Source: Rhinopithecus roxellana
Taxonomy: Eukaryota; Chordata; Mammalia; Primates; Cercopithecidae
Assembly: GCF_007565055.1 (NCBI RefSeq)
Contig: NC_044566.1
Location: 92,372,297 to 92,436,296, forward strand
Reading direction: 5' to 3'
Length of the DNA: 64,000 nucleotides
Both the position numbers and the translations under genes were made by a program. Position 1 is the stretch's first letter, and each line of letters starts with the position of its first letter. Below the pieces are notes generated by a model. That model saw only the letters and a list, made by a program, of their open reading frames with translations, made no database searches and had not been told where the DNA came from. Below, in pieces: positions 46,701-58,700 of this stretch.

Positions 46701-49700
46701 AGTGGCACAATCTTGGCTCACTGCAACCTCTGCCTCCCAGGTTCAAGCGATTCTCCTGCCTCATCCTCCAGCCATGTTTTTATTTTACCCTATCTAGTCA
46801 GTACAAATTGTACAAAAAGCTGAGTGGTAAACACATGTATTTATTGTCATTGCAATGGTGATTTCTTGTTCCAAGTGCCCATGTCTATAAATGTTCAGCA
46901 GAGAACAAAAACTAACTCTTTTGTGGTAGACAAGTCCATTATTTATTGAGATACAAATAATAATGCCATTTAATGTTTAAATTTCAGGTTTAAAGTAACC
47001 TTGATCTTTGTACTTTTGGGATCTGAACATAAATTCAAAGAAAGGCCTAACATCAGAGGAACAAATTTAATATTATTTTATAAGGGAACAAAAAATTAAG
47101 TACTCTGAAATTAATGATTCAACTAGTTAATAAGTTCTTTCAGAGAATGCATTTTTTTTGGTAACATCATTAACTTTTTTTATGGATGGAATGTCTTTAT
47201 TATAAAATTCTGGACAATTTTTAACTGCTTGAGTTTATTCACAAGCAATCCTGTCCTAATCTCTGGAATCCTAGTATTTTCAGAAAATGAAAAATGTACT
47301 CACATAACATTTCTGGGACTCTGCCTCTTTTTTTTTTGGTGCATAAATAGAATGTCTAGCAAGATCTTTGCAACGGAATTTTTAAAAAGTAGGTGTCCTT
47401 ACAAAGGAAGCATGCATTTTCTTGAAAAAACAAAACAAAACACTAAGTCAGATGACATCAATAGCACACTGGGTATTACTTGTGAATGCCTAAAACAAAA
47501 AGTGTTATTCTTACAATGAGGCATCTTGTATTTACAGCTCTCTTAAAGCCTGGTATTTCAGATTGGAAACAGATCATCTCTGCACATTAAACTCGCTAGA
47601 ATAGCCAAAACAATTTCGTTTCCAAACTAATACCTTAAAATACTTGTTTCATGGGAGTTAAGACCAAAAGGAGAAATTTAATCTCATTTATAGTGGGGAG
47701 AAGAGAGTCTTTTCCAGAGGGGGATGGATTTTCTATATACCTAGAACAATCATTTTAAGTTCTAAATTATTATTCATAATATCAAAGGCAGGATCTCAAA
47801 TCTCCGTTATTCTTAAGCTGTATAGCTTCCCTTAAGCTGTATAGTTCTATAGCTGTATAGTTCACCGTAAGCTGTATAGTTCAGGCACTAAAATGGGATA
47901 ACTCTTACTCTTGGGATATCATTCCCTCGTATTTTCATTCTGATTAAAGACACCTGTTTTTCTTTGACTTAGAATCACACTGCTTACAAAATAGGACAAT
48001 TGGCTAACTCATGTCCGATAGGACACTTGGTTTTAGATTTGGGGCGATTGCTGACTGCATTCTGATGGTGGGAGTCATGCAGATTCTCTTTTCCCTGTTT
48101 CTTTGGTTCCTTCATTGCTTGATTTTCCCCCAAATGGACCCGTGTTTTAGAGCAGCAAGCCTGACTTCTTTCATTCTGTGCATAGAAGCACGGCTCGGTC
48201 GTTCCAGCTTTTGGGACGTGAATCTGATGCTCATTGTGTTGCTCTGGCAGAGAGAGAGTCGCGGCCACCTGTCGGGGTGGCGTGGTTCCCACACACAACA
48301 TGACGTGCCAGTTTCGAGCGGCAGAGATGCCAGGCATAGAGTGGTGGAGAGGGGTAACTTGTATAATTTGATGCTTTTTCTGAAAGGAGATCTTCCCACT
48401 GGAAAGGAGTGCCAAATCCGAGGCACATGCTTCATTAAATGGATCACATCTGCTGGCACTTGTGGGTGTTAGCACTGACAAGTGTCTTTCTGTCATTGCA
48501 TTTTTTTCCCTGTGCTCCCTTCACTCCCTTAGCCTTTGCCTCCATTTACCCAAGTGAGTGAATTCTCTTAGATGCTAGAGACGAGATGCTGAAACGAGAA
48601 GAACATTGCCTAGGCACGTCTCTAGTCAATTCTGGATCATAAACTATTGACGTTTGCTAATGCTGCATAATTATACTAGAGCAAGTTGTCTTCTTAAAGG
48701 ATGAGAGAGGCAGCATGGTGTCCAAATGGTTTTTGTTTTTTTCCCATCCTCTCCTGGGTCATTGGTACTTGAAATTTAACAATCTTGATGGAAAGGAGAT
48801 GGAGATTGCTGGGGAAGAGTGATGTCCTCAGACGCTTACCTAGAGCCATATGGGTACAAGTTAGAATTTTAAATCTGGGGAAGATGTTTCTGAATAAAAA
48901 TCTTTGTAAGTGCAGCTATGCTGAAGGTGACATCTGCCACTCAGAATTTATTTGTACTGTTTTTAACAGTTACTTCTAAATTTAAAATGAAAATTATGAT
49001 TTTCTCCATGGTTTTTAAATATTTCTTATGTAATTTTTATTTATTTATTTATTTTAAAGAAGAATATCTTAATGATGGCGATTCTTCCAGTGTGAAGGGG
49101 TTCAAAGATTCAAAGTGAAAAGACCGGAATTCTGGCAGTATTTGTCCACGCTGAACAAATGATTAACTTTTGGGTATTAAATTACATGTCATAATTGCAA
49201 GAAAAATGTAATGTAGTAAGACTCTGATAGACGTAGAAATAAATGAAACTATTTATTGATTCAACAGATACTTATCGAGTGCCCACTGTATGCAAGGTGG
49301 ACTACTGTTACCTGTCTCAGTTGTCTTATTAAAATGCTCAAACTTGGAAATAAAATAATGGTTTGCATTTGTTACTGTATAAGAACATAGCCACAAAAGC
49401 ACAGAGTCTAAATTCCTCTAGATTATATGTTGATAATTATTATCATTAGTCACCTTCACAAACTAAGGCTTAAAATAAATCTTAATTTGGGGAATTATGT
49501 GGGCCAAACGTTGGTGGAGCAGGTCATATTTCCAGAAGTCCACTAGTCTGGGCCATCTAAACCCTCAGAGCTAGTTTTTCACTTGAATTTTTGTAAGGCC
49601 TTTTTTGTTCACCTCCAGAAGTGGAAATATTTTGTCATCGCTGTATGGGCTGGCCTTGGTTTATCATTCATGCACATATATACTGCATATATATAAAGAG

Positions 49701-52700
49701 GACCCCTTTCATGTATATGAAATGGTTTTAAAATGTTAAGCTTTCCAATTTAGATTCTGGGGAACTCAAAGTTGTGTGCATGCTTCGTCTTATGACTCTG
49801 GATAAAATATTGAGTAGCAGCTGGGCACAGTGGCTCACACCTATAATCCCAGCACTTGGAGAGGTCAAGGTGGGAGGATCACTTGAGCACAGGAGTTTGA
49901 GACCAGCTTGGGCAACATAGCAAGACCCCCTTTCTCTACAAAAATAAAAATTTTTTAAAAATTAGCCAGGCCTGGTGGCATGTGTTTGTGGTCCCAGCTA
50001 CTTGGGAGGCTGAGGCCGGAGGATTGCGTGAGCCTGGGAGGTCAAGGCTCCAGCAAGTCATGATCACGCTACTGTACTCCAGCCTGGGCAAAAGAATGAG
50101 ACCTTGTCTCAAAACAAAAAAAACACCAAAAATTGTCAAGTGACGAATCTGGTAGGGATTGGAGAAAGAGTTGGATTTAAATAGGCAAACTCATTTCGTA
50201 TTTTCTGAGTTTTCAAGGACAGAGCTGGATACAAACAGCAGTGTCCACACTATGTCACCTGTGAGCTGGGTCTTTGATCGCATGGTCTAGACACTGCCAT
50301 GCAATAGAAATACAACAGGAGCCATACACGGAATTGAAAACCTTGGGATAGCCACGTTTTAAAAAGAAACAGGTGAGATGGATTTTAATAATATATTTGA
50401 TTTGCCTTGATATATCAAAATTATAATTTCAACGTGTAATCAGTGTAAAAATATGAAAATGTTCACATCTTTTTTTCATACTAAGCTTCCAAAACCGGGT
50501 GTGTATTCCACACTAATACATCCCACCTGGGTCTGGATACATTTTACGCACTCGTTAGCTGTAATTACTACTTTCTTGGACCGTGGCGGGTCTAGAATGT
50601 GGTGCTCACTCGGTTTATCTTTGACCATTGAGCTTTTGCCTTTGATCTGAAATTACCACAGTTTTGAGAAGTGATACTTAATATTTAATAATTGCTGGCC
50701 GGGCGCGGTGGCTCAAGCCTGTAATCCCAGCACTTTGGGAGGCCGAGACAGGTGGATCACGAGGTCAGGAGATCGAGACCATCCTGGCTAACACGGTGAA
50801 ACCTCGTCTCTACTAAAAATACAAAAAAAACTAGCCGGGCGAGGTGGCGGGCGCCTGTAGTCCCAGCTACTCGCGAGGCTGAGGCAGGAGAATGGCGTGA
50901 ACCCGGGAGGCGGAGCTTGCAGTGAGCTGAGATCCGGCCACTGCACTCCAGCCTGGGCGACAGAGCGAGACTCCGCCTCAAAAAAACAAAAAAAAAATTG
51001 CTGAGACTGAAGACACTTCTTCAGCAAAGAAACATTACCTTCATCTTTCATATCTTTTCATGCTGGGTGTGTTTGAAGCAAAATCGGAAGTCTAAGGAAA
51101 AACAGTAGGACTCTTCTGTCAGAATTGCAATAGAGGACGGGAGAGGTGGGGTTTAGAGTTTGAGAATGTGGTGAAATTATGAGGTGAGATTAGGGAGAAG
51201 GTTATCGGTAAACCTGAAGGCCGTGTTTTCTAGTTGTTATTCGTCTGTTTTCAACTAAGTCTCTGGTTTAGCCTTATAAGGAGAAAGCCATTTTAAATTC
51301 TAGATAAGAGGAATATCTAGAATTCTTATCTAGAGGAATTCTAGAGGAGCCCATCACTTTCCTGTCTGTGTCATAATTTAGCTTTGTGTTAATAGGGTGC
51401 TTTCAAGAGCCGTCTTTTGGGCATTTTTAATGAAGGAACTGGGAATGTTTTCCTTTTCAAAGGCCTCCCAGTCCATGGAGGAAAATTAATCTATGTTACA
51501 GTCAAGTAAAAATACAAGATAATTCCTTTTTTCTAGGCAGAAATGTAAAATCAAGGAACTTGCTTTTGAAATTAAGAACAGAGACTATTACACTGGGGAA
51601 TGTATTATGTTTAGTTGAGAAGTACCAACACAGATTCTGAGAGTGAGAGAAGCTTACAAAAACCCAATTCAGGTAACGGGTTGGTGGGATGGGGTGGGGT
51701 GGAGAGTGTCCTTTCGGTTTCTAGTGAGCCATGGAGCTGAGCGCCTAGTCAACTTGAAAACAATGGATGGAGCCCAGCCATGGCACCATCTCCTCATGCT
51801 GGGTCTAGAGTGGCCAGCGGGGGCCCGGGGTCTCTTGCCCTGTTTATCTCTGGATGAGATCCCATGGTAATTAATCAGGTCATTTATAATTAAAGGTTTT
51901 GTTTGCAAATAAACTGCTAATAGGAGAAAATCCTAAAGGTAGTTTGACCCAGACTCAGGAAAATGTGTCATGGGAAGAGGGGCTGTACCCTGAGACTGAG
52001 TGGACAAAGGCCCCCATCTCTCATGACGTGGCGGAAGGCCTGGACTTCTCAGAGGCTCTGGCATGAACTTGTAAGCTGGACGCTGTGCTCTCCCCCTAAA
52101 GCTTGTGGCCCTTTCCCCAAATCATAGCCTAAAATAATTCATCAATCTGTTAGCTTTTGGGTTATTTTGGCTGTAATTTTTTTTAAAGCTTTAGTGCCTG
52201 CCAATACTTATCTGCCAGTGAGTGGTAGCAAATGCCCACATGAAACAATAAATCCGTAAGTGCTCAAGTTGGAATTGCGTGTAATTTGAAAGGGTTTTGT
52301 TGTTGTCCTGGCTCCTTATTGTGATCTTTTGGCATTAGATACATAGAAAGTAATTACTTTCTGCAAATAAAATGATCCTTACTTTGCTTGATGGATCTAA
52401 GTATACTCATGTGTAATGGTTTTCAGTGGAGGGAGCCTGGCTTCTGGGCTCCACACCTCCTGAACAACTTGGAGCAGCGCTGCCCAAGGGCACAGCTAAG
52501 ACTGAAGTTTAGGGAGTCTGGCTTGGGCTCAGCATTTAGAATAATCTAACAACCCAGAGTTTAAAAATGAAACAGTTTGTGGTTTGAAAATTAATCCCCA
52601 TCACTGAAGTTCCTCAAGTCAAGACCAGGTGGCCCCCTGCTGGAAGCATCTTGGAAGGGATTCCAGCATTTCCATCCTTGCAGGACAGATGATGCACAGC

Positions 52701-55700
52701 TTCTGAGAAGCAGTGTTGACCCCTGCGTTTCCATGATTTGTCGGGAGCTCAAAGCTTATTGCACCCCTTTTGATAGAGTAGATAGTCACTTCACTTACTG
52801 AACATGTACTGCCCTTCCAGAGTCAGTCAGGCCTGCTGATTCAGTCAGAATAATTTTTAGTTGCTCCTACGAGCCAGGCGTGGTGCCAGCCGTCCAGCCA
52901 TGAGCAGGCTTACTCTCAAGGGGGTGCACCCTGCCTTTAGGGAGCACCAGAGCGACCTGGAAAGCTTGTTAAAGGCTGATTACTGGTTCCCATCCTCAAT
53001 TTCTGATTCATCAGATCTCAGTGGGGCCTGAGTCTAACAAGATCCAGGTGCAGGTTCGTGAACCACATACCTGGGAGTAGCACTGGTGTAGGGCAGTGGT
53101 TCTCAACTGGGAGGGATTTCCTGCCCTCCCCACGCCCCTACTCACATCTGACAATATTTGTGATATTTTTGTTTGTCACCACAGAGGGGAGCTGGGGGAG
53201 GGGGGTGGTGCCACTAGCCTCTGATGGGTAGAAGCTGGGGGTACTGCTAAACACCCTGTGATGCACAGGGCAACCACCCTCCAAAAAAAGTAAGCAGCCC
53301 ACATGTGATTAATGCCAAGGTGGAGAGAACCTCGACTCGGGAATGACAGAAAATCAAGTGCTGGCGATAAACTCCGTGAGGAATGTTTTGATAGACTGTG
53401 ATCAGGGCAGTTTAGAGCACCACAGCTGGGCCTAACCTAATCTAGGGGGGCAGTCAGGGACATGGAGAGGTGAACAGGCTCACCTGCTCACAGGGGCAGT
53501 CAGGACATGGAGAGGTGAACGGGGCTCACCTGCTCACGGGGCAGTCAGGTGTGCATACAGCAGGGGTGTTTGCTCTTTTAACTGAGGAAGGAAACAAGTG
53601 AATTGCAGAGACCTGCCTGAGAGGACTGGGTTTGGCATTTCACAGCATAAGTGACATTTAACAGCTTTATTGATTAGGTAGGATTCTGCCAGGACCGTTC
53701 TGCCCCAAGGGAACTCAGTAAGCATACCCAGGTGAGAACCTGCAAGTGGGCAGTGGTGGTAGGCCTGGAGTGAGTGTGTGCTGGGAGGGGCTGGAGAGGG
53801 CCCGTGGTGGCCACTTCAGCAAGGCCTTTAAAGCCACAGTCAGAAGAGGAACCATTATCCTGAAGGCAAAAGAGATCATTGGAAGGCATAAAACAAGAAT
53901 GTTCAGGCCGGGCTCAGTGGCTCATGCCTGTAATCCCAGCACTTTGGGAGGCCTAGGCAGATGGATCACAAGGTCAGGAGTTCGGGACCAGACTGGCCAA
54001 CATGGTGAAACCCCATCTCTACTAAAAATACAAAAAATTAGCCAGGCATGGTAGTGTGCACCTGTAGTCCCAGCTACTCAGGAGGCTGAGGCAACAGAGT
54101 TTCTTGAACCTAGGAGGCAGAGGTTGCAGTGAGGTGAGATCGCGCCACTGCATTCCAGCCTGGGTGACAGGGCAATACTCCATCTCAAAAAAAAAAGAAA
54201 AAAGAATGTTCATTGTGTTTTATGCGACAATGGGATCTCAGTTAAGAGGCTTTCCTGTCGATCAGTTGGCCTTGTGAAAAGCTTTTAAGTGCCTCAACTA
54301 TATTAGCCAAGTCAACTTTTTGTATAATAGCCATTCCATTTGTTTGTATTTTAAATCTAGAAATTTGATACACAGATTCCTCCCCCAGAAAGCTGAGAGG
54401 GCCAGACTCTCTGCTGCCACTGGAGCCTGTGTGGGAGTAAGGAGGCTGTCCTAGCAGCCCAGCCGTGTAGCTGGTCCTGCAAGCTGCAGGTGTTGGGCAC
54501 ATCAGGAGTTAGTCCTGCTCATGCTTTATTGAGAGCCAGGGGCCCAGCTGGGGACAGGCCTTCTCATCTTGACAGGGTTTCAACCCCAATGTAGAGCATT
54601 TGAGGTTAAGAGCACCTCCCAGCCGGGTGCAATGGCTCACGCCTGTAATCCCAATGCTTTGGGAGGCCGAGGTGGGCGGATTACGAGGTCAGGAGATCGA
54701 GATCATCCTGGCTAACATGGTGAAACCTTGTCTCCACTAAAAATACAAAAAATTAGCCAGGCGTGGTGGTGGGCGCCTGTAGTCCCAGCTACTCAGGAGG
54801 CTGAGGCAGGAAAATGGCGTGAACCCGGGAGGCAGAGCTTGCAGTGAGCCAAGATCCGGCCACTACACTCCAGCTTGGGCAACAGAGCGAGACTCTGTCT
54901 CAAAAAAAAAGAAGAGAAGAAAAAGAACGCCTCCCACCCCCAAACCAGAAAGCACTGGCTGTTTTTGGGACAGGAAGACCTTCCATCCTGGGGTGTTGCT
55001 GATTCTATCTCAAGTATTCACAAGTATTTTTCTATCCCTCCATGCAGGGTCTGCAGGACACACACAAACACTTGTTAATTTCCCAAGCAGGGAGTTTAAT
55101 GAGCTCACGGTGTATTTTTTACACTATCCAGTTGTCTGGCAGATTTTGGCTGATCAGCCACCCCCTTGACTACTGCATCAAAGCCCCATTGGAAGTTGGA
55201 TCTCCCTCTAAGCTGACCAGGTTTGACTAACCCAAGTGCCACAAACATTAATTAAATGATTTCTGTAGTCCCAGCATTATACCAAGTGATTTTTAACATG
55301 TTTAGTTTTTAACATAGTTTTTTAATACATGCACATGGTTAAGATAATGTAAAGAGTACTGAAGGTTATGTAATGAAAAGTAAGACTAAAAGTAAACTTT
55401 CTTCCTCCTCTACCCCAAATCTTCATTTTAGAACTTCTCAGAAACTAGTCAATTTCTTATGTGTTGTCATAGAGGTGTATTTTGCATTTGCAAGCATTCT
55501 TTATGAGTGTTTAGCAACAATGGCCGGGTGTTCCTATGTAATTTTTTCCTTTCAAATATATCCTGAGGTTGGTAACGTTGCCCCCACGTTATAGGTGAGT
55601 TCCTTGAGACCGTGAAAGTCACTTGCCCAGTGTCACACAGTGAGTGGCAGAGTTGGCATTCAGATGCTTACGTAGAGCCATAGGCATTCAGACCGGGAGT

Positions 55701-58700
55701 TCTAGTTGTAAGTGGAATTGAACCGAGTAATGCCAGGCGAGCTAACAATTGGATTCTCCGAGAAAGTTCGCTTTTGTCCCACCTGATACTGATGTCTTTT
55801 TTATATGTTGGCTTATTTATTTAGATAAAGAATGAGGGCTTCACAACAGAGAGGAGTATCCATGCAGCTTCCCTCTCCTCCCTTGCAGTTTAGTTCTGGC
55901 CCCCAAACTGCACACACTTAGGGACCAGCGGTGGTTACTCGAGCGGCCGCCCAGCCCAGCTTCTTACAGTGTTCACACGTCTGGGGATGTTTTGGCTTCT
56001 TATTGGTGCTCAAGCCCCCGTGCAGATTGGCAGCCCAGTCTGGTCTGTGTCTTTACCTGCCCCAGGTGCTAGATAGGTGCCAGCTCTGTCAGTGGCTGTG
56101 CACCCTTTGGTAGAGGTTGGAGCTGTTCCCCACAGGGAGCAGAGCAGATCCATTCTAAGCCACCTCCACCTGGTGTCCAGAGGGCCCGAACTCCTGTTCC
56201 AGGAGGAGTGGAGATTCCCAGAGGCTTTCCCTGCAGCTCCATCATGACAGCAGCAGTGACCACTGGGGGCATCTTGAAACCAGATGGACTGTTTGCAGTC
56301 TCAGTGGGAGTTCTCAAAAAGACTCATCAGAATGGTCTCACAGGTGATTGGTAGGTTGGGAAGAAGGTACCTGCTGCATGGGGACTCTGGCATGAGGTGT
56401 CTTTGTGGCCAGGGCTTCATGACGGTGCCTCCCAAAGGCCCTGGGCACCTCCTCGGGAGAGCCTTGAGAGGGGACATATGTACCATTTAGAAGGTATTGT
56501 CTAATGCACTCTTGCCCACAGAGAAGTGCTGTCTGAAGCCCAAACCCAGTTTTTAAGTTATGGTTGTTTAAGGTATTTGCTTAGAATTTTAGTTCCTGAT
56601 GCTAAAAAACTGAGCTGCATTCCATGACTTTTGCACTGATCATTTCTCTTAATTGACAGGTAACAAGGAGGGAGCGTATTCTTCCACCTTCTGGGTGCTG
56701 CTGAGTATCTTTCTAGGAGCAGTGGCCATGCTGTGCAAAGAGCAAGGGATCACCGTGCTGGTGAGAGCCGCGAAATGGCCGGGGCCTGCTTTTTCTGTGT
56801 ATCCTTTTCACTCCTATAAAGACATCTGGGGCTGGCCCTGCCTTTGTGGCATTTTCCACGCCTTCATCCCATTGCTGGCCTGAGGTGATAGACCTTTCTG
56901 GGCAAATGACTTTCGCTGTCACAATTCTGGCATTTCAGATGGAGAACTGACTGTCTTCCTTGACAGTCATGTGCAACTGGTGAGAAATGGTGAATAAGGA
57001 GCTCTCAGGGAGCCACGATGAGTCCTCTTGAGAGGCCCTATCGAAAAAGATAAAAGAATGGTTTGAGTTTTCTGGGATGCTCGTACATATTTCAGCAGTC
57101 CTAGATCACCGAGGACTGACCTCATCAATCGTTTTGATCTCAGGTCTAGAAAGGGCGGTGGATAGTTTAGTAATGAAGAAACAGGGTCGGGCGCCATGGC
57201 TCACGCTTGTAATCCCAGAACTTTGGGAGGCCGAAGCGGGCGGATCACCTGAGGTCAGGAGTTCGAGACCAGCCTGACCAACATGGAGAAACCCCATCTC
57301 TACTAAAAATACAAAATTAGCCAGGTGCGGTGGCGCATGCGTATAATCCCAGCTACTCAGGAGGCTGAGGCAGGAGAATCGCTTGAATCTGAGAGGCGGA
57401 GGTTGCGGTGAGCTGAGATCGTGCCATTGCACTCCAGCTTAGACAACAACAGCGAAACTCTGTCTCAGAAAAAAAAAAAGAGATGAAGGAACAAGAGTTT
57501 TGCAGCCACTCAAAGCCTCACATGCACACACATTCTGTCTCTCTTCTCGTCATTCCCCCACCGCCAGCGGTTACCGATGGTTATAGTTAATCACTACCCA
57601 AGTGCAACTTCAAGCAACGCTGGAACCAAAGTGGTCCATGGTCACAAATGTTTGACCTGAAATTAAAAGATTACTAACTAGTATTTAAAGGAGAATCTGT
57701 AATGCTGCTAATGTTTCTAGTGGGACTTTGTTCTCAGAAGACTCTTTTTATGCCAGATATGCTGGGTAATCACGTGTTTTAACTTCGAGCCTTGAAGTCT
57801 CTCTCTGTGTAATATGGTGCATACACTGTATTCTCTTGGGGTACGTTGTTTTCCTGGAGAGAACCTGTACCTCAGCTTCCACCGGCAGTCGAGGGGGTGG
57901 GGGAGAGGGCTCTCTGAAGCGGAAAGACATCTACCTTTCCAGTCTGATCTGGGTAGATGCTAGGATTAAAGACCCAGGAAAGGAGAAGTGTTGAAATCCA
58001 TTTTTCTTTTTCTCCATTCTAACCAGTTTGCTGCTTTACATTATTAGAAGAAAATATAGAAATTAAGGTTGTGAACAGAGGTAGAAAAATGGAAAGATGT
58101 GGAATTTTTTCTCCTTTTTTTTTTTTTTTTCGAGACAGAGTCTCATTCTGTCACCCTGGCTGGAGGGTGGTGGCACGATTATAGCTCACTGCAGCCTCAA
58201 CGATCGTCCCACCTCAGCCTCCCAAGTAGCTGGTACTGTAGGTGCGTGCCCCCACCCTGGCTAATTTTCTAAAATTTTTTTGTGGAGATGGGGTCTCCCT
58301 GTGTTGGCCAGGCTGGTCTCAAACTCCTAGCCTTGGGATTACAGGCATGAGCCATCGCACCTGGCCGAGTCGGGGGATTAGAATGATTATATAGAAATAG
58401 CTTGGAAAGGAAAGAACAATTAAATCTGTTTGGGGCTTGATACAAGTCAAGGCAAAAATCAGTGGCTGTATTAGGTTGTATCTATTAAGATTAAGCTAGC
58501 AAGGAGATGGTATAGGGAGAATTACCGTGAAAAGATACTTGAATTTCATGAGTTAATTTTCTTTAAATTTGCTCTAAAACAGTGTTTCTCAACCTTGGCA
58601 CTATTAATGTTTTACAGCAGACACTTCTTTCTTGTGGGGACTATTCTGGGCTTTGTGGGATGTTTAGCGGCATCCCTGGCCTCTACCTACTAGGTGCCAG

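Larger units (their letters stand above)
42437..56659 (+). other. TMTC4: TMTC4 intron 5 (14.2 kb)
   Basis: The longest intron here. It contains Alus at 43511-43803, 46316-46602, 46629-46770, 49820-50118, 50697-50996, 53906-54201 and 54622-54923; a hAT pair at 52925-53335; short tandem repeats at 47814-47884 and 53447-53550; and a MIR antisense near 55570-55680. Two intronless open stretches are noted separately (43093-43425 minus, 47984-48496 both strands). I recognise no gene in 44-46.3, 46.8-49.8 or 51-52.9 kb. Confidence 0.7.
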
